A program made the translations under genes and the position numbers. A stretch of DNA of 9,887 nucleotides, taken from positions 1 to 9,887 of the forward strand of contig CAZCKC010000130.1 in NCBI GenBank assembly GCA_964499235.1, in the 5' to 3' direction. Origin of the DNA: JAFGRR01 sp964499235 (GTDB lineage Bacteria; Planctomycetota; Phycisphaerae; UBA1845; Fen-1342). This document shows positions 1 to 6,979 of this stretch, in pieces. Under the pieces are notes generated by a model. The model was given only the letters and a program-made list of their open reading frames with translations. It had not been told where the DNA came from and searched no databases. The first letter of the stretch is position 1. Every line of letters begins with the position of its first letter.

Positions 1-92
1 GGCGAAGCCGCCGCGTCACGGGCCTCGGATGCGGCGCCGCCCGCGGCGGAGGCGTCAGCGCCCCCCGAGGCCCGTGACGCGGCGGCTTCGCC
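1..92. repeat. Perfect 28-base inverted repeat inside the fliN coding region
   Basis: Bases 1-28 are the exact reverse complement of bases 65-92, with a 36-base spacer at 29-64. Pairing stops at the inner edge (base 29 A against base 64 C). The outer edge coincides with the window start, so the arms may be longer. The spacer holds a further short stem (35-40 with 43-48). Both arms are GC-rich and read in frame as Ala/Ser/Arg/Asp-rich linker. The transcript would form a very stable stem. It could be a palindromic element tolerated in a disordered linker, or a fold-back artefact of library or assembly. Confidence 0.9.
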
Positions 93-759
93 CCCGGCAA
101 CTGAGCCGGCGACGGCGCCGCCCAAAGCGAGTGAGTCGAACGTTACGCCGCTCTCGATCGGGCAGGACGAGCTCGACGCGATGATGGGCGTCACGCGTGA
201 CGGCGGCGGCGATGACGCAGCCCCGTCCTCAATCGACCAGAACGAGCTCGACGCGATGGTGCAGGAGCTCACGGCCGAGGCCTCTGCGGCTGCCCAGCCG
301 AACAGCGCCGCCGCCGGTGGCGGTGAAGCCGACATCATGGCCGAGATGGAAGCGGCAATCGCAGCGGAGAAAGCTGCGGCCGACGGCAACGGCAACGGCC
401 CGCCGAACATCGTCGGGGGGGCGGTCAACGGGCTCGATCCCAATGCGGCCGAGTCGTACGGCATGCCCGACTTCGAGAACGGCGACGAAGCGACGGCGTT
501 GTCGGCGATCGACATGCTCGACGACGTGGAGCTCAACGTCAAAATCGAGCTGGGGCGCACGGAGATGTACATCGAGGACGTGCTCCAGCTCGGCGTCGGG
601 ACGATTGTCGAGCTGAACAAGTTGGCCGGCGATCCGGTCGACATCTTCGTCAACGAGCAGCTGATCGCCCGGGGCGAAGTGCTCGTGCTGAACGACAACT
701 TCTGCGTGCGGATCAACGATATTTTGTGTCCGGTCAGCGAGGTTGGACCCACGGTCTGA
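1..759 (+). CDS. fliN: Flagellar switch protein FliN with long N-terminal extension (5' partial)
   Basis: FliN forms the base of the cytoplasmic C-ring, where it takes part in direction switching and in docking export substrates. The reading frame is open from base 1, so the start lies outside the window; 252 residues are visible. About the last 80 (from nt 520) are the SpoA/FliMN C-terminal domain, with the family pattern L-D-D-V-E-L-N-V, I-E-L-G-R-T, G-D-P-V-D-I-F-V-N and I-A-R-G-E-V. The first 170 or so are an Ala/Pro/Gly-rich, probably disordered extension holding two copies of an I-x-Q-x-E-L-D-A-M motif at nt 157-183 and 232-258. An ATG at 181 could be taken as the start, but the first motif copy ends exactly there in frame, so translation most likely begins upstream. 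Ordinary FliN is about 100 to 140 residues, so this one is clearly long. fliO follows after 34 bases. The C-terminal domain call is secure; the extension's role is inferred. Confidence 0.93.
   Translation, partial: GEAAASRASDAAPPAAEASAPPEARDAAASPPATEPATAPPKASESNVTPLSIGQDELDAMMGVTRDGGGDDAAPSSIDQNELDAMVQELTAEASAAAQPNSAAAGGGEADIMAEMEAAIAAEKAAADGNGNGPPNIVGGAVNGLDPNAAESYGMPDFENGDEATALSAIDMLDDVELNVKIELGRTEMYIEDVLQLGVGTIVELNKLAGDPVDIFVNEQLIARGEVLVLNDNFCVRINDILCPVSEVGPTV
151..264 (+). repeat. Tandem FliM-N-like (CheY-binding type) motifs in FliN
   Basis: Two in-frame copies lie 75 bases (25 codons) apart. The first encodes L-S-I-G-Q-D-E-L-D-A-M-M-G and the second S-S-I-D-Q-N-E-L-D-A-M-V-Q. A 17-base stretch is identical in both (167-183 and 242-258). 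The pattern resembles the L-S-Q-x-E-I-D-A-L-L peptide at the N-terminus of FliM and FliY, which binds phosphorylated CheY. The duplication is plain in the sequence; CheY binding here is inferred from the family. Confidence 0.7.
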
Positions 760-793
760 CCGGATCTCACGTGCAACCCCGAGCGCGCCACGG

Positions 794-1708
794 ATGGCCA
801 TGCGACGGTTGGCAACCTTGATGCTCTGCGCGGCGGCCGCGATTCACGCGTTCGCTGTTGACCCGAACAACGGCGCGAGCCCGCTGCGCTTTGGCGACGA
901 CCGGATCTGGTTCGACGCCGACGCGTTGCCGGTCGGGCCGTCGCAACCCGCTGCTCCCGGTCCTGGCGCCGAGCCCGCCAGCACGCCTCCCGCGCCGCCG
1001 GCCGAACCGGCGCCAGCCACTTCGACGCCCGAGCCGCCTGTTGCCAGTATCGCTGCACCGGCGCCGGCCGCGCCGGCTGACCGGCCGATCGAGCTAAACC
1101 CCGCCCGGGCGGCCGAGATCGACGCCAGCGCGCAGCAGGTGCTCGCCCGCGTCGGCCAGGCGGACGACGTGGCGGCCGCTTCCTCGTCCGAAGGTGCGGC
1201 AGCGCGTGCCGGCACCGGCTCGTGGCTGCGGAGCGGGCTGTCGCTGCTGGGAGTGATCGGACTGATCCTGCTGCTGGCGTGGGGGTATCGACTGGCGAGC
1301 CGGCGGGGCGACCTGCTGCCGCTGCCGGGTCGCAACCGCCGGAGCTACCTGATCGACATCGTGGCCCGCAAGCCGCTGACGCCGAAGCAGTCGCTGGCGC
1401 TCGTGCGGCTCGGGCCGCGGCTGGTGCTGGTCGGCGTCGGGCCCGAGCGGGTCACCACGCTCGACGTGATCGATGATCCGAAGCTGGCCGCGCAGCTGCT
1501 CGGTGACGCCGCTCGCGACCAGGCGGACAGTCGCGCCGCCGACTTCGCGCGCACCCTGGAAGAAGAGTCGCGCACGTTCGCCGTGGTGGACGAGGACACG
1601 ACCGCGCTGGCGTTTGCCGGTGGCGATGAACGTGACGAGCCGGCGCCGGCGCCCGAATGGCAGCAGGCGCTGGCGCGTCTGCGGCGGCGGTTGAAGAGCG
1701 CTTCGTAG
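794..1708 (+). CDS. fliO: Flagellar biosynthetic protein FliO, long form with signal peptide
   Basis: FliO is an accessory inner-membrane protein that helps FliP assemble into the export gate. I chose ATG 794 (304 residues; ATG 800 is equally possible) because it places a signal peptide at the very N-terminus: R4-R5, a hydrophobic stretch to about residue 18, and an A-F-A cleavage site near residue 21. A TTG at 743 would overlap fliN but bury this signal 17 residues in. Residues about 45-105 are a Pro/Ala-rich linker that should be outside the membrane. One membrane helix follows at about 148-166, then the FliO core: Y-L-I-D-I-V-A-R-K-P-L-T-P-K-Q-S-L, R-L-G-P-R-L-V-L-V-G-V, and a charged C-terminal tail. 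Enteric FliO is only about 100 to 125 residues; this resembles the longer FliO/FliZ form with a signal peptide seen in Bacillus. No clear ribosome site is seen. fliP starts 7 bases after the stop. Confidence 0.82.
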   Translation: MAMRRLATLMLCAAAAIHAFAVDPNNGASPLRFGDDRIWFDADALPVGPSQPAAPGPGAEPASTPPAPPAEPAPATSTPEPPVASIAAPAPAAPADRPIELNPARAAEIDASAQQVLARVGQADDVAAASSSEGAAARAGTGSWLRSGLSLLGVIGLILLLAWGYRLASRRGDLLPLPGRNRRSYLIDIVARKPLTPKQSLALVRLGPRLVLVGVGPERVTTLDVIDDPKLAAQLLGDAARDQADSRAADFARTLEEESRTFAVVDEDTTALAFAGGDERDEPAPAPEWQQALARLRRRLKSAS

Positions 1709-1715
1709 GGATTCG

Positions 1716-2591
1716 ATGATGCGCCTCCGCCCGTCCAGCGCTCGATGTTCTCCGCACCCGTCGCCGCAGTGCCGGTGGCTCGGCCGGCTGCTGCTGGCGG
1801 GGGCGAGCGTGGTGCTGGTCGCGGGCGCGGCCGCGGGCCAGGAGGCCGAACTCCCGGCGCCGACGCCGGCGAACCAGCCGGGGCTGTTCATCCCGGACGT
1901 TTCGCGGGTGCTGCCGCCGGCCGACTCGCCGGAGACGCTGACAAACTCGCTGCAGATCGTGGTGCTGCTGACCGTGCTGACGGTCGCGCCCTCGATCCTG
2001 CTGATGACGACGTGTTTCGTGCGGATCCTGGTGGTGCTGGGGCTGCTCCAGCGGGCGCTCGGGACGCAGTCGCTGCCGCCGGCGCAGGTCATCACCGCCC
2101 TGTCGCTGATCCTGACGTTCCTCGTGATGGCCCCGGTCGGGGCGCGGATCAACGAGCGGGCGCTGCAGCCGTACATCAACGGGCAGATGGGGCAGCTCGA
2201 CGCCCTGGGCATCGCGGTGGAGGAGCTGCGCGACTTCATGTTCGACCAGATCGAGGCGGCCGGCAACGAGGAGGACGTCTACCTGATGGTCGAGTACGCC
2301 GACCAGACGAGCCTGGCGCCGGAGGCAACGCTGACGCGCGGCGAGGTGCCGACGGTCGCGCTGGTGCCGGCGTTCGTCCTCAGCGAGTTGAAGACCGCGT
2401 TCATCATCGGCTTCAAGATCTACCTGCCGTTCCTGGTCATCGACATGGTGATCGCCACGATCCTGGTGTCGATGGGCATGATGATGCTGCCGCCGGTGCT
2501 GATCTCGCTGCCGTTCAAGCTGTTGCTGTTCGTGCTGGCCGACGGCTGGCACCTGATCGTTGGATCGCTAATGAACAGTATCGCCACCTGA
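1716..2591 (+). CDS. fliP: Flagellar export gate protein FliP
   Basis: FliP is the main subunit of the FliP5-FliQ4-FliR1 channel through which rod, hook and filament subunits are exported. The 291-residue product has the family's cleavable signal peptide, here with a long Arg-rich n-region (residues 1-24), a hydrophobic core at about 24-38 and cleavage probably just before Q-E-A-E. Membrane segments follow: one pair starting S-L-Q-I-V-V-L-L-T, with R-I-L-V-V-L-G-L-L at its end, then A-L-S-L-I-L-T-F-L-V-M-A-P, and after a roughly 75-residue soluble loop the highly conserved P-A-F-V-L-S-E-L-K-T-A-F, G-F-K-I-Y-L-P-F-L-V-I-D and L-P-P-V-L-I-S-L-P-F-K-L-L segments. Length and motifs are normal for FliP. 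The start is ATG 1716 (ATG 1719 is the alternative), preceded by a short AGGG; no later in-frame ATG would keep the signal peptide. fliQ follows after 10 bases. Confidence 0.97.
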   Translation: MMRLRPSSARCSPHPSPQCRWLGRLLLAGASVVLVAGAAAGQEAELPAPTPANQPGLFIPDVSRVLPPADSPETLTNSLQIVVLLTVLTVAPSILLMTTCFVRILVVLGLLQRALGTQSLPPAQVITALSLILTFLVMAPVGARINERALQPYINGQMGQLDALGIAVEELRDFMFDQIEAAGNEEDVYLMVEYADQTSLAPEATLTRGEVPTVALVPAFVLSELKTAFIIGFKIYLPFLVIDMVIATILVSMGMMMLPPVLISLPFKLLLFVLADGWHLIVGSLMNSIAT

Positions 2592-2595
2592 GGAG
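2591..2595 (+). promoter_or_regulatory. Ribosome binding site of fliQ
   Basis: AGGAG lies six bases before the GTG at 2602 and overlaps the last base of the fliP stop codon. It supports the GTG as the true start and suggests that fliP and fliQ translation are linked. Confidence 0.7.
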
Positions 2596-2601
2596 TGTAC
2601 C

Positions 2602-2856
2602 GTGGATCCCACGCTTGCCCTTGATTTTGGCCGCCAGGCGCTGCTGACGACGCTGAAGACCGCGCTGCCGGTGCTGGGGACCGGCGTGCTGATCGGCCTG
2701 ACGATCAGCCTGCTCCAGACGCTGACGCAGCTCCAGGACCAGACGCTGAGCCTGGTGCCGAAGATCTTCGCGATGGTGCTGGCCGCGATCTTCTTCATGC
2801 CGTGGCTGGCCTCGCGGCTGGTCGACTACACGCAGATGATGTTTTCGAGCTTCTGA
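2602..2856 (+). CDS. fliQ: Flagellar export gate protein FliQ
   Basis: FliQ is a two-helix subunit of the FliPQR export channel. The product is 84 residues, close to the usual 85 to 90. It shows the family pattern: a first hydrophobic helix (A-L-P-V-L-G-T-G-V-L-I-G-L-T-I-S-L-L), the conserved loop Q-T-L-T-Q-L-Q-D-Q-T-L-S-L-V-P-K, and a second helix (I-F-A-M-V-L-A-A-I-F-F-M-P-W-L). It starts with GTG, supported by an AGGAG six bases upstream. It sits between fliP and fliR, the standard order. fliR begins 18 bases after the stop. Nothing in the sequence departs from the family. Confidence 0.97.
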   Translation: MDPTLALDFGRQALLTTLKTALPVLGTGVLIGLTISLLQTLTQLQDQTLSLVPKIFAMVLAAIFFMPWLASRLVDYTQMMFSSF

Positions 2857-2874
2857 GCCCGGCGGAGCGTCCGC

Positions 2875-3660
2875 ATGTCAGCCATCCCGCTGGAGCTGCT
2901 GAACAGCTACTTCCAGCTGCCAGTCTTCCTACTGGTCTTCGCTCGGCTGGCGGGGATGATCATGTTCCAGCCAGTGCTGGCGGCGCTGTCGGTGCCGGCG
3001 CCGGTGCGGGTGGTGCTGGTGCTGGCGCTGACAGGCCTGATGCTCCCCTTCGTCGAGATCCCCGCCCACTTGCCGGCGACGTTCGCGGGGCTGGCGCTGG
3101 GGATGGCCCAGGAGGTCGCACTGGGGGCGCTGCTCGGGATGATCACCGCGGTGATGTTCGTCGGCCTGCAGCTCGGCGGACACCTGATCGCGATGGAGGC
3201 CGGCCTGGCGTTCGGCCAGATCGTCGACCCCGGCAGCGAGCAGAACATGAGCCTGCTCAGCAGCCTCTACCTGCAGCTGGGGATCATGATCTTCCTGCTG
3301 GTCGGGGGGCACCGGGTGCTGATGACGGTCACGATCGACTCGTTGCAGGGAGTGCCGCTGCTGAGCGCGGGTGCCTTCCTGTGGGAGGGCAGCGAGATCC
3401 TGCTGGCGGCGTTGACGCTCAGCTTCGAGACCGGGATCCGCATCGCGGCGCCGACGGTGATCACGATGTTCCTGGTGAACCTGGCGATGGGCTTCGTGTC
3501 GCGGACGCTGCCGCAGCTGAACATCATGATGCTCGGCTTCACCGTGAAGGGCTTGCTGGCGTTCTTGATGATCGCCGTCTCGCTGTCGTCGATGCTGATG
3601 ATCTTCTCGCACGAGCTCGAGGTCGTTCTGGTTGCGCTGCAGCGCTGGGTGAGCGGCTGA
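2875..3660 (+). CDS. fliR: Flagellar export gate protein FliR
   Basis: FliR is the single-copy subunit that closes the helical FliPQR pore and contacts FlhB. The 261-residue product is of normal length and is mostly membrane helices, about six. Recognisable family stretches are F-A-R-L-A-G-M-I-M-F-Q-P near the N-terminus, S-V-P-A-P-V-R, the A-Q-E-V-A-L-G-A-L-L-G segment, G-Q-I-V-D-P-G-S-E-Q-N, the G-G-H-R turn, A-A-P-T-V-I-T-M-F near residue 190, and S-R-T-L-P-Q-L-N-I close to the C-terminal helix. ATG 2875 is preceded by GGCGGAG at 2861-2867, about eight bases away. The next gene, flhB, starts 50 bases after the stop, a gap with no obvious structure other than its ribosome site. Confidence 0.96.
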   Translation: MSAIPLELLNSYFQLPVFLLVFARLAGMIMFQPVLAALSVPAPVRVVLVLALTGLMLPFVEIPAHLPATFAGLALGMAQEVALGALLGMITAVMFVGLQLGGHLIAMEAGLAFGQIVDPGSEQNMSLLSSLYLQLGIMIFLLVGGHRVLMTVTIDSLQGVPLLSAGAFLWEGSEILLAALTLSFETGIRIAAPTVITMFLVNLAMGFVSRTLPQLNIMMLGFTVKGLLAFLMIAVSLSSMLMIFSHELEVVLVALQRWVSG

Positions 3661-3710
3661 GGCCCGGCGCCGCCCGCGGCGGCCAGGACACGTGGAGGTA
3701 ATCGCGGCCC

Positions 3711-4775
3711 ATGCCGGAATCCGCGCAGGAAAAAACGGAACAACCCACGCCACGGCGGCGCAAGGAGGCCCGCGACCAAGGCCAGGTCGCCAAGAGCCAG
3801 GACCTGACGGCCGCCGTCAGCCTGCTGGCGGGTATGGTGCTGCTGGCGGCGCTGGGCGAGAGCTTTCTCCACCGGCTGCTGCTCGTGATGCGCGAGATGG
3901 GCACGCCGGCCCCGCTGACCGTGGACGACCTCTGGACGCCGACGCTCCGCACGGGCGAGCAAGTGGCGTGGATCCTGGTGCCGTTCATGCTGCTGCTGGC
4001 GCTGGCGACAGTGCTGTCGATGGTGATCCAGTTCGGAATCCTCGTCTCGTGGAAAAAGCTCAAGCCCCAGCCGAACATGCTCAGCCCGCTCCGCGGGCTC
4101 AAGCAGATCTTCTCGCTCAACGCCCTGATGCGTTTCGGCCAGGGGTTGCTGAAGACGGTCATCGTGGGCGCCGTCGCGTGGTACACGATCCGGGACCAGA
4201 TCGAGCCCGTGCTGGGCACCGGGGCGCTGCACGTCTGGGGGGTGCTGTTCGCCGGGTCAGACCTGATCTACACGCTCGCGATCCGGCTCACGATTGTCCT
4301 GCTCGTCCTGGCGCTGCTTGACTTCATCTGGCAGAAGTACCGCCACGAGCAGGGGCTGAAGATGACCAAGCAGGAGGTCAAGGACGAGATGAAGAAGATG
4401 GACGGCGATCCGGTGGCCAAGAAGCGGCAACGCGAGGCGCAGGTCAAGATCGCGATGCAGCAGCTCCAGCAGAACGTTCCCCAGGCCGACGTCGTCGTGA
4501 CCAACCCGACCGAGTACGCCGTCGCGATCAAGTACGACGAGGGCACAATGGACGCCCCGCGCGTGCTCGCCAAGGGCACCGACCTGCTCGCGCTGCGGAT
4601 CCGCCAGCTCGCCCAGCAGCACGGCATCCCGATCGTCCAGCGCCCGCCGCTGGCCCGCGCACTGTATGCGCAGACCGACCCCGGCCAGGAGATCCCGCCG
4701 GCGCTCTACAAGGCGGTGGCCGAAGTGCTCGCCTACGTTTACCGCCTCTCCCGCCGCGCAGGGGCCGCCTCCTAG
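3711..4775 (+). CDS. flhB: Flagellar export switch protein FlhB
   Basis: FlhB sits beside the export gate and switches substrate choice from rod/hook to filament proteins after cleaving itself in its cytoplasmic domain. The 354-residue product opens with the family signature E-K-T-E-Q-P-T-P-R-R-R-K-E-A-R. About four membrane helices lie between residues 30 and 210. The linker K-M-T-K-Q-E-V-K-D-E-M-K-K-M-D-G-D-P follows, and then the cytoplasmic domain. The cleavage motif is N265-P266-T267-E268: the usual NPTH has Glu for His. Asn and Pro, which carry out the cleavage, are kept. Downstream, A-V-A-I-K-Y-D, A-P-R-V-L-A-K-G-T-D and I-V-Q-R-P-P-L-A-R-A-L-Y are typical. The start ATG has a GGAGG at 3694-3698, twelve bases upstream, slightly far. 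The 122-base gap to flhA is the longest in the window. Confidence 0.96.
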   Translation: MPESAQEKTEQPTPRRRKEARDQGQVAKSQDLTAAVSLLAGMVLLAALGESFLHRLLLVMREMGTPAPLTVDDLWTPTLRTGEQVAWILVPFMLLLALATVLSMVIQFGILVSWKKLKPQPNMLSPLRGLKQIFSLNALMRFGQGLLKTVIVGAVAWYTIRDQIEPVLGTGALHVWGVLFAGSDLIYTLAIRLTIVLLVLALLDFIWQKYRHEQGLKMTKQEVKDEMKKMDGDPVAKKRQREAQVKIAMQQLQQNVPQADVVVTNPTEYAVAIKYDEGTMDAPRVLAKGTDLLALRIRQLAQQHGIPIVQRPPLARALYAQTDPGQEIPPALYKAVAEVLAYVYRLSRRAGAAS

Positions 4776-4897
4776 CGCCCGCCAACCGCAGCCGCAAGCC
4801 GTAAACCGCCGATTGCTAAGAGACGGGATCTGCGCCCCCGGGCGCAGGATCTGCCGCTGCTACGCGGGTCGGCGGAGCCGACCGACGAAGGGCTTGG
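4776..4897 (+). promoter_or_regulatory. flhB-flhA intergenic region with two GC-rich hairpins
   Basis: This 122-base gap stands out in an otherwise packed operon. Hairpin 1 spans 4830-4847: a 7-base stem CTGCGCC/GGCGCAG with a 4-base loop, flanked by a 7-base direct repeat GGATCTG (4826-4832 and 4847-4853). Hairpin 2 spans 4867-4883: a 7-base stem GGTCGGC/GCCGACC with a 3-base loop, ending just before the flhA ribosome site. No T-run follows either stem, so a classical terminator is unlikely. Processing, mRNA stability, translational control of flhA, or a REP-like repeat are possible. The structures are visible; the function is inferred. Confidence 0.5.
4887..4892 (+). promoter_or_regulatory. 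Ribosome binding site of flhA
   Basis: GAAGGG lies five bases before the ATG at 4898 and fixes the flhA start. It sits four bases after the second intergenic hairpin, so folding of that hairpin could influence ribosome access. Confidence 0.6.
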
Positions 4898-6979
4898 ATG
4901 CCGACGTTCAACTCGATCACCGACTTCCTCGCCAAGCACCGCGGGATGCTGTTCCCGCTGGCGGCGGCCGCCCTGATCTTCGTGATCCTGATGCCGCTGC
5001 CGACCTTCCTGCTCGACTTCCTGTTGATGACCAACATCCTGCTGACGCTCATCATCCTGATGACCGTCATGTACATCAAAGGCCCGCTCGAGCTGAACAG
5101 CTTTCCCGCCATTCTCCTCGCGATGACGTTGCTGCGGCTGGTGCTCAACACCGCGACGACCCGCATCATCCTGACCAACGGGCCCGATGGGACCGGGGCG
5201 GCCGGCCAGGTCATCGAGACCTTCGGCATGTTCGTGGCCGGCAACTCGCTGGCGGTCGGGATCATCATCTTCATCATCATCACGGTGATCCAGTTCGTCG
5301 TGATTACCAAGGGCGCGACCCGCATCGCCGAGGTGGCGGCGCGCTTCACCCTCGACGGCATGCCCGGCAAGCAGATGGCCATCGACGCCGACCTCAACGC
5401 GGGCACGATCGACGAAAAGGAGGCCCGCCGCCGCCGCGACGAGATCACGGCCGAGGCCGACTTCTACGGGGCGATGGACGGGGCCAGCAAGTTCGTCCGC
5501 GGCGACGCGGTCGCGGGCCTGGTGATCACGTTCGTGAACCTGCTGGGCGGCGTCTACATCGGCATGGTCGAGGGCGGCATGCCGTTCTTCGAGTGCACCA
5601 GCGTCTATCTCAAGCTCTCGATCGGCGACGGGCTGGCCAGCCAGATCCCGGCCTTCATCATCTCGATCGCGGCCGGCATGCTCGTCACCCGCAGCAACAG
5701 CAAGTCCAACATGGGCGAGGAGATCATCGGCCAGCTCCTCGGCCGCCCGGTCTCGCTGGCGATGGCCGGCGGGCTGCTGGCGGTCCTGATGCTGACGCCG
5801 CTGCCGAAGATCCCGTTGCTCACGCTCAGCAGCGGCTGCGGGGCGATCGCGGTCCTGCTGCACCGGGGCAACCGCCAGACCGCCCGGGCGGCGGCCGAGA
5901 AGCAGCGCCAGCAGGACGAGGCCAAGCCGCCGCCGATCGAGTCGCACCTCGGCGTCGACGCGCTCGAGATGCAGATCGGCTACGGGCTGGTGAAGCTGGT
6001 CGACAAGAAGCGGGGCGGCGACCTGCTCGACCGGATCAGCTCGATCCGCAAGCAGGTGGCAGTCGAGCTGGGCGTGATCGTGCCGCCGGTGCGGATCCGC
6101 GACAGCGGTCAGATCGGCGGCAACGCCTACGCCCTGCTGCTCAGGGGCCAGGAGATCGCCCGCGGCGAGCTCTTCCCGGATCGGGTGCTGGCGATCGACT
6201 CCGGGCTGGCCTCCGAGACGCTGGCGGGGATCGAGACCCGCGAGCCGGCGTTCAACCTCACCGCCTGGTGGATCGACCCGGGCAACCGCGACCGGGCCGA
6301 GCGGCTGAACTACACCGTGGTCGAGCCGACCGGCGTGGTCGCAACCCACCTGACCGAGATCATCAAGCAATACGCGGCCGAGTTGCTCAGCCGCGGCGAG
6401 ATGCAGCGGCTGGTCGACAACCTCAAGGAGCGCAATGCGCCGCTGGTCGAGGAGGTGATCCCGAACCTGCTACGGCTGGCCGACGTGCAGCGGGTGCTCC
6501 AGAACCTGCTCCGCGAGCGGGTCCCGGTCCGCGACCTGGAGGCGATCCTCGAGACGATCGGTGATTGGGCGGTCCGCACGAAGGACGTCGAGGTGCTGAC
6601 CGAGTACGTCCGCAACGCGCTGGCGCGGACGATCTGCGCGCAGTACAAGGACGACGCCAACGCGATCCACTGCGTGTCGGTGGATCCCGCGACCGAGGAT
6701 TTCGTGCAGGGCAACATCCAGCGACTGGAGAACGGCTCGGCGCTGACGATGCCACCCGATCAGCAGGCGCTGCTCGCGACACGGACGCAAGCGGCGATCG
6801 AGCAGGCCTCCGCCGGCCTGTCGAGTGGCACGATCGTCGTGCTCTGCTCGCCGCCCGTGCGGATGTGGATCCGCCGGATCATCGAGACCAGCTTGCCCCA
6901 GACCCCGGTGCTCGCGCTCAACGAGATCGTGCGCGGCGTCGAGGTCCGGGCCCACGGAGTGATCAGCATCGATGGCTGA
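4898..6979 (+). CDS. flhA: Flagellar export gate protein FlhA
   Basis: FlhA forms the nonameric ring of the export apparatus; its membrane part couples export to the proton gradient and its cytoplasmic ring receives chaperone-substrate complexes. At 693 residues it has the normal length. The N-terminal half (to about residue 330) carries the membrane helices, with N-S-F-P-A-I-L-L-A-M-T-L-L-R-L and T-R-I-A-E-V-A-A-R-F-T-L. The FHIPEP-type segment is L-D-G-M-P-G-K-Q-M-A-I-D-A-D-L-N-A-G (residues 152-169), followed by D-F-Y-G-A-M-D-G-A-S-K-F-V-R-G-D-A. A Gln/Glu-rich linker leads to the cytoplasmic domain, starting near I-E-S-H-L-G-V-D-A-L-E, with G-V-I-V-P-P-V-R-I-R-D and V-V-A-T-H-L-T-E-I-I. 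The ATG has a GAAGGG five bases upstream. The end overlaps flhF by 8 bases, suggesting translational coupling. Confidence 0.98.
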   Translation: MPTFNSITDFLAKHRGMLFPLAAAALIFVILMPLPTFLLDFLLMTNILLTLIILMTVMYIKGPLELNSFPAILLAMTLLRLVLNTATTRIILTNGPDGTGAAGQVIETFGMFVAGNSLAVGIIIFIIITVIQFVVITKGATRIAEVAARFTLDGMPGKQMAIDADLNAGTIDEKEARRRRDEITAEADFYGAMDGASKFVRGDAVAGLVITFVNLLGGVYIGMVEGGMPFFECTSVYLKLSIGDGLASQIPAFIISIAAGMLVTRSNSKSNMGEEIIGQLLGRPVSLAMAGGLLAVLMLTPLPKIPLLTLSSGCGAIAVLLHRGNRQTARAAAEKQRQQDEAKPPPIESHLGVDALEMQIGYGLVKLVDKKRGGDLLDRISSIRKQVAVELGVIVPPVRIRDSGQIGGNAYALLLRGQEIARGELFPDRVLAIDSGLASETLAGIETREPAFNLTAWWIDPGNRDRAERLNYTVVEPTGVVATHLTEIIKQYAAELLSRGEMQRLVDNLKERNAPLVEEVIPNLLRLADVQRVLQNLLRERVPVRDLEAILETIGDWAVRTKDVEVLTEYVRNALARTICAQYKDDANAIHCVSVDPATEDFVQGNIQRLENGSALTMPPDQQALLATRTQAAIEQASAGLSSGTIVVLCSPPVRMWIRRIIETSLPQTPVLALNEIVRGVEVRAHGVISIDG

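Noticed and set aside
181..183. ATG at 181 as the fliN start
   Set aside because: The first copy of the duplicated motif is encoded in frame directly upstream and ends at this codon, and the frame is open to base 1.
415..421. Seven-G run in fliN as a frameshift site
   Set aside because: The frame is intact through it and leads into a complete FliN domain; a run of this length is expected by chance in such GC-rich DNA.
743..745. TTG at 743 as the fliO start
   Set aside because: It would overlap fliN and put 17 polar residues ahead of a signal peptide that otherwise starts cleanly at 794 or 800.
1094..2266. 390-codon minus-strand frame across fliO and fliP
   Set aside because: It is antisense to two recognised genes and the protein has no plausible domain.
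4830..4883. Intrinsic terminator between flhB and flhA
   Set aside because: Both stems lack a following T-run, and flhA would be separated from the operon with no visible promoter of its own.
4772..6370. 532-codon open frame on the minus strand
   Set aside because: It lies antisense to flhA and its product is rich in His, Asp, Arg and Gln, as expected from a GC-rich gene read backwards. No domain is recognisable.
4666..6564. 632-codon forward frame overlapping flhB and flhA
   Set aside because: It is an out-of-frame reading of flhA, with Arg/Gly/Asp-rich low-complexity protein, while flhA itself is fully recognisable.
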